Below, in pieces: positions 23,900 to 37,328 of a stretch of DNA of 43,026 nt (position 1 is its first letter; each line of letters starts with the position of its first letter). The DNA lies in contig VGJV01000007.1 in the NCBI GenBank assembly GCA_016867315.1, positions 1-43,026 of the forward strand, given 5' to 3'. The position numbers were made by a program, and so were the translations under genes. This DNA comes from Candidatus Liptonbacteria bacterium. Lineage in GTDB: Bacteria; Patescibacteriota; Minisyncoccia; UBA6257; 2-01-FULL-56-20. Under the pieces are notes generated by a model. That model saw only the letters and a program-made list of their open reading frames with translations, was not told where the DNA came from and did no database searches.

Positions 23900-24325
23900 C
23901 TATTCTACCACCTCAATGCCCATCGAGCGAGCGGTACCACGGATGATTTTCTCCGCAGCGTCCAGATCGCGGGCATTCAAGTCCGGCATTTTCTTTTCGG
24001 CGATTTCGCGTACCTGTGCTTTCGTGACCTTCCCCACTTTCGCCTTCAGGGGATCTGCCGCGCCCTTCTCTACCTTCGCGGCTTTCTTCAAGAGCGCCGA
24101 GGCTGGAGGAGTTTTCAAAATAAAAGTGAAACTCCGGTCTTCGTAGATCGTGATTTCCGCAGGCACTACGTCTCCCATCATTTCTTTCGTTTTGTCGTTG
24201 AACTGTTTGCAGAATTCCGCGATGTTAATGCCATGCGGACCGAGGGCCGTTCCCACTGGAGGCGCAGGATTTGCTTTGCCAGCGTCGAGCTGTAACTTCA
24301 AAGTTGTTTTGATTTTCTTAGCCAT
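23900..24325 (-). CDS. rplK: 50S ribosomal protein L11
   Basis: 141 aa, the standard length. Binds the GTPase-associated centre of 23S rRNA. The Pro-rich N-terminal domain motif [21 protein letters not shown] and the C-terminal rRNA-binding [19 protein letters not shown]...[10 protein letters not shown] are intact. In most bacteria rplA follows rplK; here the membrane/pilin-like gene follows after 5 nt instead, and rplA, rplJ and rplL are not in the window. Two heptamer arrays occupy the spacer upstream, between rplK and ssb. No clear SD is visible. Confidence 0.97.
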   Translation of the reverse strand: MAKKIKTTLKLQLDAGKANPAPPVGTALGPHGINIAEFCKQFNDKTKEMMGDVVPAEITIYEDRSFTFILKTPPASALLKKAAKVEKGAADPLKAKVGKVTKAQVREIAEKKMPDLNARDLDAAEKIIRGTARSMGIEVVE

Positions 24326-24340
24326 GTTGGGGCAGAAGGT

Positions 24341-24423
24341 AGAATCTAGAAATTAGAAAATAGAATAGCATACGAATTTTAATCTGTCCACTACTACTTT
24401 CTACTCTCTATTTTCTACTTTCT
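24341..24423. repeat. Two heptamer arrays in opposite orientation upstream of rplK
   Basis: 24341-24368: AGAATCT, AGAAATT, AGAAAAT, AGAATAG. 24396-24423: ACTTTCT, ACTCTCT, ATTTTCT, ACTTTCT. Four units each, in inverted orientation, so they can pair as a long hairpin. The right array overlaps the ssb stop codon (24422-24424). Confidence 0.9.
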
Positions 24424-24895
24424 AAAACGGTAGATCTTCTTTTTTTATACCTCCTTCGGGTTCATCGAGGTTAATGGAAGGAATCTCTTCCGTGGGAGCG
24501 GGCTCCGGTTCAGTCTGGGGCGTGCCTGCGGGCCTTCCGCCTCCCATAGGAGAGTCCCCTCCGCCCATTCCGCGAGGGCCGAGCTGGAGACGCTCTAAAA
24601 TGATTTCCGTGGATTTGCGCGTTTGACCCTGCTTGTCCTGCCAGGAACGCGTTTGAAGTCTTCCTTCTACAAACGCAATGCTCCCCTTCTTCAAATATTG
24701 ACTGGCAATCTCCGCACTTCGCCCCCACGCGACGATATTATGAAATTCGGTTTCGTTCTGTTTTCCTCCGGCCTTATCGGTCCACATTCGGTTCGTCGCA
24801 ATACTAAAACTTGTGACAGAAGCTCCTCCTGGAGTAGTCCGGAGCTGAGGATCGGCCGTGAGACGACCAATGAGGAACACTTTATTCAAATTCAT
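24422..24895 (-). CDS. ssb: Single-stranded DNA-binding protein
   Basis: 157 aa. OB-fold opened by MNLNKVFLIGRLTADPQLR, with TSFSIATNR, ETEFHNIVAWGRSAEIASQY and VEGRLQTRSWQDKQGQ, all typical of bacterial SSB (about residues 1-108). A Gly/Pro-rich flexible linker follows, then an acidic tail ending in KKEDLPF, equivalent to the DDDIPF tip that docks replication partners. A TATAGT lies 10 nt before the ATG. It follows rpsF, as in the common rpsF-ssb-rpsR operon, but rpsR is missing from the next position. Confidence 0.96.
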   Translation of the reverse strand: MNLNKVFLIGRLTADPQLRTTPGGASVTSFSIATNRMWTDKAGGKQNETEFHNIVAWGRSAEIASQYLKKGSIAFVEGRLQTRSWQDKQGQTRKSTEIILERLQLGPRGMGGGDSPMGGGRPAGTPQTEPEPAPTEEIPSINLDEPEGGIKKEDLPF

Positions 24896-24934
24896 GGGTG
24901 TTTTTACTATACTCCACCCCTTAGGCGCTCACAA

Positions 24935-25354
24935 CTATTGAAGGATCTCTTCGATCTTCTTCTCTAATGCTTCGTTCGTGAGCGAGCCTCCGGGAGCAGC
25001 TTCGGTACGAGGCGCAGAACGAGATCCGCGCTTTGGCTTTTCTCCCCCTTCCGGGGCGCCTTCGGCTTTTTCGCCATACAGTCGAATTACGAGAAAGCGC
25101 AGAATTTGCTGCCAGATCTCAAAATCTTTTTCGAGACGCACAATTGCCTCCGGCATTGCCTCCAGCCGGAGAAAGCCAAAATATCCCGAGGTGACTTTTT
25201 TGATTGGATAAGCTAACGAGAGCTTTTTTACTAAACCGGGATTCGTCACCCTGCCATACTGCGCCGCACGCGTGGCAACGTCTTTAACTTCGGCCTCCTC
25301 ACGAACGAGAAAGGCGAGTTCGTATTCCCTTAATTCTTGGTCTTGTTCCTGCAT
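24935..25354 (-). CDS. rpsF: 30S ribosomal protein S6
   Basis: 139 aa. The S6 fold starts with LREYELAFLVREEAEVKD; KLSLAYPIKKVTSGYFGFLR and ILRFLVIRLYGEK complete the core to about residue 95. An extended C-terminal tail rich in Gly/Lys/Pro (GGEKPKRGSRSAPRTEA) ends in an acidic helix. It follows the rpoBC fusion on the same strand (42 bp between) and precedes ssb, the usual partner. Confidence 0.93.
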   Translation of the reverse strand: MQEQDQELREYELAFLVREEAEVKDVATRAAQYGRVTNPGLVKKLSLAYPIKKVTSGYFGFLRLEAMPEAIVRLEKDFEIWQQILRFLVIRLYGEKAEGAPEGGEKPKRGSRSAPRTEAAPGGSLTNEALEKKIEEILQ

Positions 25355-25395
25355 TGTTGTCCAGAAAGGTTACTTGAATATCGTAGGCGCGTCAA

Positions 25396-32226
<6,831 letters not shown>

Positions 32227-32541
32227 TTTTGTATTATCTTTCGTTCGCGTTGCGTGTAGATTGCTCCGCATACGCAAGGCGCAACGAGTAGGTTAGTACT
32301 TTGTACAGCTGCGAGGAGCAACGCCGCGGCCGGAGCAATCAGCCGCAACCGCAGGATATGGCTCTTTTATATTATCTCTGCGGCACTCCTCCTTGCGGTA
32401 TCGACATACCGCTGCGTCGTCGTTTCTTGATTTAAAAATAAAAGAGCTCATATCGCGGACGGAAATAATACGAAAATGAGTTCTGCTAAACATATAAAAT
32501 TAATTAATATTTAAATTAAAACGATATGTAACGCGCATAAA
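32227..32541 (-). promoter_or_regulatory. rpoBC upstream region with large structured leader
   Basis: No gene here. On the minus strand GATAAT (32233-32238) lies 6 nt before the ATG. Further up are an AT-rich tract (~32485-32520) and a TATTAT near 32470, so a second, distal promoter would produce a ~240-nt leader. That leader has nested inverted repeats: 32356-32370 with 32438-32453 (CTCTTTTAT/ATAAAAGAG core), an inner hairpin GCGGTAT-CGAC-ATACCGC (32395-32412), and a 10-bp pair 32259-32268 / 32331-32340 (ATTGCTCCG/CGGAGCAAT). A 66-codon frame at 32293-32493 has no protein-like character. Confidence 0.5.
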
Positions 32542-32571
32542 GGAAGCCTACCCCCGCAAGGGGTTTCTTCC
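32542..32571 (-). terminator. mltG terminator
   Basis: Nested stem: outer GGAAG/CTTCC (32542-32546 with 32567-32571), inner CCCC/GGGG with a GCAA loop (32552-32563). On the minus strand it is followed by TTTATG. It begins at the mltG stop codon. Confidence 0.6.
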
Positions 32572-33560
32572 TATCGTTTCACCTTTAGGTATTTAACCCG
32601 ATTTTGCTCTTGCTCGTCAAGGGTTTCACTAAAAATAGTTTTTCCCGTCTTCGGATCGCTCAGGTAGTACCAATATCGCGATGGATAAGGAGCAAGAACT
32701 GCCGAAATCGCACGTATTCCGGGGCTTCCGATGGGCTGAGGAGGAAGTCCCACGCGCAGGTACGTATTGTAGGGGGAAGGGACTGTGAAGTCAAGCGGCG
32801 AAAGCGGGTAACATTCCGTGGGAGTTCCCGCCTTCATTTTTTTGATATAGCAGATAGTCGCATCCACTTGAAGCGGCATTCCCGCCTCAAGTCGCTTTTT
32901 AAGCACTCCCGCTACCACCCGCTGATCTTCATATTCAGGCACTTCTTTTTCTAGCAAGGAAGCGAGAATGAGATTCTCCGCGAAGCGCCGGGGGTCTTTA
33001 TCAAGAAGAGGCCGCGCCTTGAGATTGAAGTTTTCGAGTAATCTATCCACCACTTCTTCTATCGAAGATCCCAGAAAAAAATTATATGTATCTGGAAAAA
33101 GGTAGCCCTCAATGCGCCGCGACGCGGCGTACGCGAGAAGCTCTCCTTCCCCCGCTACTCCGCTCGCTGCAAGGGCCCGATCGACTTCATATATAGAACT
33201 CCCTTCCGGAATTACTACCTGCACTTCCCGAAGCGCCCCTTCCGCGAGCGTTTTTAAAATACTCGGCGCGCTCATCGAAGGAGTCAGTTCGTAGAGACCT
33301 GGCTTCAGAAGAGGCGCAGCACCTCGCAGAAGCCCATACACCTTAAGAACCAGCGAAGAGCGGATAAGTCCTTCGTCTCGCAACTGATCTACTATTTCTC
33401 TGAAACCTGCGCCTCGTTCCACTTTAAAAGTGCGTACGGGCACTTCTCCCCACGACAAGGGCATCAATCCCCAAACAAAAATAAGCGCCGCGAACGCTCC
33501 GGCGGCGACTAATCCCCCCTGCACTCGCTTGTCTTTCAAATACACCATCTCTAATCTCAT
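32571..33560 (-). CDS. mltG: Endolytic murein transglycosylase MltG
   Basis: 329 aa; a second in-frame ATG four codons later is possible. Cleaves nascent glycan strands and so sets their length. One N-terminal TM (GGLVAAGAFAALIFVWGLM), then the LysM-like subdomain (FKVERGAGFREIVDQLRDEG) and the YceG catalytic domain with RRIEGYLFPDTYNF, the catalytic Glu in LILASLLEKE, and PLQVDATICYIKK plus SPYNTYLRVGLPPQPIGSPG. All key motifs are present. It acts on the outer face of the membrane. It follows rodA, another wall-elongation gene, across a 118-bp spacer with a long inverted repeat. Confidence 0.94.
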   Translation of the reverse strand: MRLEMVYLKDKRVQGGLVAAGAFAALIFVWGLMPLSWGEVPVRTFKVERGAGFREIVDQLRDEGLIRSSLVLKVYGLLRGAAPLLKPGLYELTPSMSAPSILKTLAEGALREVQVVIPEGSSIYEVDRALAASGVAGEGELLAYAASRRIEGYLFPDTYNFFLGSSIEEVVDRLLENFNLKARPLLDKDPRRFAENLILASLLEKEVPEYEDQRVVAGVLKKRLEAGMPLQVDATICYIKKMKAGTPTECYPLSPLDFTVPSPYNTYLRVGLPPQPIGSPGIRAISAVLAPYPSRYWYYLSDPKTGKTIFSETLDEQEQNRVKYLKVKR

Positions 33561-33678
33561 CCCTCACTTAAAAAGGAGCGTTTATGCGCTCTTATTTTTA
33601 TAAATAACATTGAGACCTTTATAAATCTTGCTAATCTGTATCATCATTCATTCCAAAACTCCTTCTTAAGTGAGGGAC
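33560..33678 (-). promoter_or_regulatory. Long inverted repeat between rodA and mltG
   Basis: Arms 33560-33578 and 33659-33677 pair over 19 bp with one mismatch (TCCCTCACTTAA/TTAAGTGAGGGA core). Inside lies a GAGCG-CATAAA-CGCTC hairpin followed by CTTTTT on the minus strand, a terminator for rodA. The upstream arm contains GAAGGAG 7 nt before an ATG that opens a six-codon ORF (MNDDTD). The arm nearest mltG overlaps its start. Confidence 0.5.
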
Positions 33679-34737
33679 TCATGAACGCATTCGTATCGAG
33701 TTTACAATAGCAATCAACACGAAATTCGCAACTAAACTCGATCCCCCATAACTTACAAAAGGAAACGTGAGCCCCACCACGGGCATTATCCCCAACGTCG
33801 AGCCCACATTTACGAGAAATTGCATGGCGAACATTGAGGCCACCCCAATACAGACGAACGTTTCGAAGTTTCTGTCCGCCACAAGGCCGACTCGAATAAT
33901 CCAAAGTTCAAGAAATACGAACGCGGCGAGCAAGAGTAGGCCTCCCGCTATCCCCCACTCTTCTATAAAGGCGGCGAGCACAAAGTCGCTTGCGGGCTCC
34001 GTAAGAAATCCCAACTGAGTTTGCGTTCCCTGTCCATATCCCTTTCCCCAAAAACCAGCGGAACCAATCGCAATCTTCGATTGATTCACGCTATAGTTCA
34101 ATCCCAGCACATTTCGCTCCGGGTAAAAAACATTTGTGATACGCTCCCGCTGATAATCTTTCAAAACGTTCGACCAGCCATATACGCCCACCACTAAAAA
34201 TATGAGCAGGGCGAGGAGTATCCGGCGCAACGGAAGCCCGGCGAAAAGAAGAAAGCCGAACCAGATTGTCGCAAGAATAAATCCCGATCCCAAATCGGGC
34301 TGCATCGCGACAAGGCCCGCGGGAATTGCGAAGAGCACAAAAGAGATTGCGATCGTACTCCACCGCGCGACTCCTACGTGCCGCCTACTGAAATAGCTTG
34401 CGAAAAGAAGAATCAAGGCAATCTTCATAAGTTCCACGGGCTGGAAGTTTACCGGACCTAAAACCAGCCAGCTTCGAGTTTGACGCACCACCGGACCGAA
34501 GAACGTCACATATACAAGGAGCAATACCCCTATTCCGTAGAGCGAGGGAATTACCCAGCGATAGTTAAAAACCGCTCGCCAATCAAAGAAGAGAAAGAAG
34601 GCAAAAATTACCGTGCCAATTCCCAACCAGGTAAGTTGCAGTAGGGCCAACTGCGAAGAGATGCTTGAGATGGCTAAAAAACCTCCGAGAAGGAGGAGGC
34701 CCAAGGGCACAAATAACCCCAAATCCAGAATTTTCAT
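33679..34737 (-). CDS. rodA: RodA/FtsW-family peptidoglycan polymerase
   Basis: 352 aa, about ten TM segments. SEDS glycosyltransferase that polymerises lipid II. The essential Asp is in AMQPDLGSGFI; other signatures are RSWLVLGPVNFQPVELMKI near the N-terminal third, QSKIAIGSAGFWGKGYGQGT, EEWGI, and the closing GLTFPFVSYGGSSL. The RodA rather than FtsW assignment rests on length and on the mltG neighbour, since no class B PBP is in the window. SD AGGT is 5 nt before the ATG. It follows the membrane-anchored gene at 34749 by 11 bp. Confidence 0.92.
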   Translation of the reverse strand: MKILDLGLFVPLGLLLLGGFLAISSISSQLALLQLTWLGIGTVIFAFFLFFDWRAVFNYRWVIPSLYGIGVLLLVYVTFFGPVVRQTRSWLVLGPVNFQPVELMKIALILLFASYFSRRHVGVARWSTIAISFVLFAIPAGLVAMQPDLGSGFILATIWFGFLLFAGLPLRRILLALLIFLVVGVYGWSNVLKDYQRERITNVFYPERNVLGLNYSVNQSKIAIGSAGFWGKGYGQGTQTQLGFLTEPASDFVLAAFIEEWGIAGGLLLLAAFVFLELWIIRVGLVADRNFETFVCIGVASMFAMQFLVNVGSTLGIMPVVGLTFPFVSYGGSSLVANFVLIAIVNSIRMRS

Positions 34738-34748
34738 GGCTTACCTGC

Positions 34749-35498
34749 CTACTCGCGAAACGCGTGCAATTCCACGAGCGTCTTACTTACATCTACATCC
34801 GGGATGTCCGGGTGGTACACGCTAAACGCACGATATACCGAGGGCGCCACCTCCGCAATCTCCGTCTTCGAAACGCCTACAATTTCTCCGAATTGACCTA
34901 GGAAAATAGACACCACTTCTACCGCTTTAAACGCCTTCGCATCGTCATTTAGCAATTCCCCTTCTACCAGGAGCTTCCCTTCTTCTCTTTTTGTCGAAGC
35001 GTTTTGCACGCGGAGCATCGGACGCTTCCAAGCTTCCGCTGGAAGCCATTGAGGATTTTGGAATTCGATCTTTGCTCCCGTAATATTTCCCACTGCCAGA
35101 TTTGGAAACGCGAGGGTTTTTATCTCTCCGCCATAAATGTAGGAGTTGCCTTGGAATTGTTTGGTGGAAGAACCATCTTCGAGCGTGAGCACATACCCAA
35201 AGTTCCACGCCGCGAAATCGGGATTCGCGTTCACCACTTCCGCGAAGAGCGTGGTGCGCTCCGCATCGATCGGAATTTGTTTCAATCCATTTAGAGCCTC
35301 GATGGGTTTCAAGGTGGGAGGAATGCACACTTCGGCGCACGCACCTCCGCAATCAATCCCCTGCTCTTTTCCATTTTGGATGCCGTCGAAACACGTCGGG
35401 GCAGGTTTTAAAAATCCAAAATACATTCCTACCGGAATGCCGATAAAGATTACGAGGTAGAGAAGACCGTAGAGGAGTTGTTTGGAGAGACGACGCAT
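34749..35498 (-). CDS. Membrane-anchored Cys-rich-motif protein
   Basis: 249 aa from ATG 35498, placed exactly 6 nt after a TATAAT (35505-35510); a longer frame to 35561 would include the promoter. One TM (LLYGLLYLVIFIGIPVGMY), then CFDGIQNGKEQGIDCGGACA and a further Cys (EVC), a motif shared by many Parcubacteria surface proteins and resembling small disulfide-bonded Notch/EGF-like knots. The rest (about residues 70-249) is predicted to be two beta-sandwich domains (FAEVVNANPDFAAWNFGYVL; later VEGELLNDDAKAFKAVEVV, similar to FxLYD/DUF3426-like domains). Probably an exported envelope protein. It leads the unit with rodA. Confidence 0.65.
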   Translation of the reverse strand: MRRLSKQLLYGLLYLVIFIGIPVGMYFGFLKPAPTCFDGIQNGKEQGIDCGGACAEVCIPPTLKPIEALNGLKQIPIDAERTTLFAEVVNANPDFAAWNFGYVLTLEDGSSTKQFQGNSYIYGGEIKTLAFPNLAVGNITGAKIEFQNPQWLPAEAWKRPMLRVQNASTKREEGKLLVEGELLNDDAKAFKAVEVVSIFLGQFGEIVGVSKTEIAEVAPSVYRAFSVYHPDIPDVDVSKTLVELHAFRE

Positions 35499-35504
35499 AT
35501 AGGG

Positions 35505-35510
35505 ATTATA
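35505..35510 (-). promoter_or_regulatory. -10 element of the Cys-motif gene (leaderless)
   Basis: Perfect TATAAT with 6 nt to the ATG and no room for an SD. It lies directly downstream of the terminator at 35517-35550. Confidence 0.55.
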
Positions 35511-35516
35511 AATGGT

Positions 35517-35550
35517 TCGGCTGCCGGACGCTATTGCGTGCGGCAGCCGA
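35517..35550 (-). terminator. Long GC-rich hairpin after the 60-aa gene
   Basis: TCGGCTGCCG-G-ACGC (35517-35531) pairs with GCGT-G-CGGCAGCCGA (35536-35550), 14 pairs with one G/G mismatch and a TATT loop. There is no U-tract, but it lies 4 bp after the stop at 35555 and just before the next promoter. Confidence 0.55.
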
Positions 35551-35554
35551 TGTG

Positions 35555-35737
35555 TTAGCACGAGTAATATTCGCCTGTCTCTGAATTAGGACATTTCTCT
35601 CCTCCAGTGCGGGTGTGCTCTGGCAACTTATTTCCTAGAATGTCGGAGAGGGAAAACACTTTTCCGCAGAGACCACATTTCGCCTTGGGCTCCATCTCCG
35701 CAGGAGCCTTTATCACTGGTTCGGATGTAGAGTTCAT
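35555..35737 (-). CDS. Small zinc-finger-like protein, 60 aa
   Basis: ATG at 35737 with a strong GGAGGT 9 nt upstream. The longer same-frame ORF (to 35986) is rejected in favour of this start. The N-terminus is flexible (MNSTSEPVIKAPAEMEPKA), followed by a compact module KCGLCGKVFSLSDILGNKLP, then EHTRTGGEKCPNS and a C-terminal Cys (YYSC). C-x2-C ... H ... C fits a single small zinc-binding domain. Unknown function; it could bind nucleic acid or protein. The ATGA overlap with the upstream ORF implies coupled translation. It lies just downstream of 5S rRNA. Confidence 0.6.
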   Translation of the reverse strand: MNSTSEPVIKAPAEMEPKAKCGLCGKVFSLSDILGNKLPEHTRTGGEKCPNSETGEYYSC

Positions 35738-35925
35738 AGAATTATTACCTCCACACGTAAGTCGTGACCAATGCAGACGAATGCAGTGCCTGGAACATCG
35801 TATGTGCAGAGCGACCATATGCTCGCTATCAAAAAAGCGAAGCTGCATTGTACGTATGCCCATCCGCGCTGTAATTTCGTTTTGCGTTTTCTTGGGGGTA
35901 TTGGTTTTAAAAAGGTTCTTTTCAA
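35734..35925 (-). CDS. Short membrane-segment ORF with TTG start, 63 aa
   Basis: TTG at 35925 with GGAGGT 8-9 nt upstream (35934-35939). The stop TGA overlaps the ATG of the following gene (ATGA). A TATACT at 35975-35980 would start the RNA near 35968. The sequence is basic at the N-terminus (KRTFLKPIPPRKRKTKLQRG) and then hydrophobic (CSFAFLIASIWSLC), a possible single TM or signal-anchor peptide. The SD and the coupled overlap favour a real gene; the composition alone would not. Confidence 0.4.
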   Translation of the reverse strand: MKRTFLKPIPPRKRKTKLQRGWAYVQCSFAFLIASIWSLCTYDVPGTAFVCIGHDLRVEVIIL

Positions 35926-36002
35926 TCGTCTTCACCTCCAATCTGTATCTGTAATTGTTAAATGCCATATCTGAAGTATATAACAAAAAAGCTGCGGAAC
36001 TT

Positions 36003-36125
36003 GAATGTCGGCATATCCTACTTTCCCGATCCCCGAAGGGACAAGTATCATCGGATTACGACGCTTTCACTTCTCTGTTCGGAATGGGAAGAGGTGGAGC
36101 ACGTCGCAACAAAACACCGACATTC
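36003..36125 (-). rRNA. rrf: 5S ribosomal RNA
   Basis: On the minus strand the conserved loop-B/C sequence CCATTCCGAACAGAGAAGTG is present, and the ends pair (AATGTCGG with CCGACATT). About 120 nt. It follows 23S across a ~170-bp spacer. Six T (GCAGCTTTTTTG, ~35985) after the terminal stem may end transcription. Confidence 0.93.
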
Positions 36126-36297
36126 AAATTTCGCAACACTTGAAATCGCATGGCACAGCGCGCCGTTGTTCCTATCGGAACTATGGCGAAGCATAGCCCG
36201 CCTTCGCTCGTAGAGAGCTTCGGCGAGGCAAAGATTTTGTATGCGCAGAGCGCAACAAAATCTAGTGTAAGTCAGTATTGGGATGGCTGGTGCTAAT
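36126..36297 (-). other. 23S-5S spacer with hairpins and a repeat
   Basis: No tRNA is seen. It contains a GC-rich extragenic repeat (~36184-36230, CCTTCGCTCGTAGAGAGC), a perfect nested hairpin AGATTTTGT..ACAAAATCT with TGCGC/GCGCA (36232-36263), and the 3' strand of the 23S processing stalk (36267-36286). Confidence 0.6.
36267..36286 (-). other. 23S processing stalk, 3' strand
   Basis: 20 bp that are perfectly complementary to 40317-40336 (GTAAGTCAGTATTGGGATGG). The paired strands flank the 23S gene and form the expected RNase III precursor stem. Confidence 0.8.
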
Positions 36298-36587
36298 CCA
36301 GCGCAGCATGAGCAGGTCATTAGTACTCCTCGACTCAAATCCTTGCGGATCTTACATCTAGAGCCTATCAACGTGGTAGTCTTCCACGGACCCATCACCT
36401 AATCTTGGGGTAGGCTTCGTGCTTAGATGCTTTCAGCACTTATCCCTTCCGTACATAGCTACCCAGCGCTTCAGCGGGTGCCAAAGCTGGTAGACCAGAG
36501 GTACGTTCAGCCCGGTCCTCTCGTACTAGGGCCAACTCCCCTCAAGTGTATAACGCCTGCAACAGATAGAGACCGACCTGTCTCACG

Positions 36588-37328
36588 CATGTTTCCACGC
36601 ATTACTGCGTGCATTGGACTATACCTTTATCTTTTCCGCAGTTACGGATGAAGATAATCGACGTGTAGTCTCTACGGGGTCATACGTTTCGCACTGTTAA
36701 ACGAAGCAAGAACACTTAATGCCGTTATTCTTCTTTTCTTCGAATAATTTAATTCTTTGTACCGATCAATGAGTGCTGCTAGTTTCAAAAATTCTTCCTT
36801 AGAAGAAACTTTTTCTTTTTGATCGAGAATTTGAATCAGGAGAGAAGCTTGTTCTCTCTTGAATATCAGATAGGGATGAATCTGAGAAATAAGATCGCGC
36901 ATTGTTTGAGTATCACCGATAGTAAATTCGGCAATACCGTCATTGCGTTTTCTTATGTATCCTGCTCCAATTTCTTCTTTTATCCGCTCGAGAAATCTAA
37001 TTTCTTTTTGCGATTGATAAAAAACAATGTTTGGAGCAATTTGAAATCCATATCGATATTGTGTATTCGGTTTCAGACGTACATAAATACTGCCGTCTCC
37101 ATCGAGGAAACCGGCAACATATGCCGCCATCATTTCGTTTAACCTGCGCATTGTAGACTTCCCTCGGTATTATCCTAGCATATGACAGGTTATCATTCCA
37201 TGCTTGGACTCCACCGATATGAGTCGATTGTGCTTCTTTATATTTCTATAAAGAGCCGCCGTGATTTGATGTCCTTCTCGGATTCAGACCGTACAATCCA
37301 CGATGCATACTTCATGATCATGAACTCT
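36588..37328 (-). other. Group I intron in 23S rRNA
   Basis: The universal exon sequence GACCGT|CGTGAGAC is split here (5' exon ends in T at 37329; 3' exon starts at 36587). Core elements seen by eye: internal guide sequence 37280-37292, complementary to the 5' exon over ~12 of 13 bp; P3 AATCGAC (37223-37229) with GTCGATT (36656-36662); P7 GACTA (36666-36670) with TAGTC (36617-36621); P9 hairpin CACGCA-GTAA-TGCGTG; last base G. The splice-site U would pair with A rather than the usual G. The site is in or next to the peptidyl-transferase loop, close to the E. coli ~2593 hotspot. Confidence 0.85.
36672..37151 (-). CDS. LAGLIDADG homing endonuclease in the 23S intron
   Basis: 159 aa with one LAGLIDADG motif (YVAGFLDGDGSIYVRL, residues ~11-26), so it should act as a homodimer. 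Core features of the fold follow (NIVFYQSQKEIRFLERIKE, GAGYIRKRNDGIAEFTI, LLIQILDQKEKVSSKEEFLK). Such enzymes cut the intron-less 23S allele and spread the intron. The gene lies between P3 and P7, inside the ribozyme. The ATG at 37151 has only a weak SD. It appears intact and full length for the single-motif class (about 150-170). Confidence 0.93.
   Translation of the reverse strand: MRRLNEMMAAYVAGFLDGDGSIYVRLKPNTQYRYGFQIAPNIVFYQSQKEIRFLERIKEEIGAGYIRKRNDGIAEFTIGDTQTMRDLISQIHPYLIFKREQASLLIQILDQKEKVSSKEEFLKLAALIDRYKELNYSKKRRITALSVLASFNSAKRMTP

Noticed and set aside
4971-24423. Heptamer arrays as CRISPR or as tandem-repeat protein domains
   Set aside because: The units are contiguous 7-mers without spacers, and no cas gene is present; most arrays are intergenic.
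32293-32493. 66-codon frame in the rpoBC leader
   Set aside because: Cys/Arg-rich, no SD, and it overlaps the inverted repeats; more likely structured RNA than protein.
35555-35986. 143-aa version of the zinc-finger-like gene
   Set aside because: The strong GGAGGT before 35737 and the coupled 63-aa ORF in another frame argue for the short form; the extra 83 residues have no protein-like pattern.
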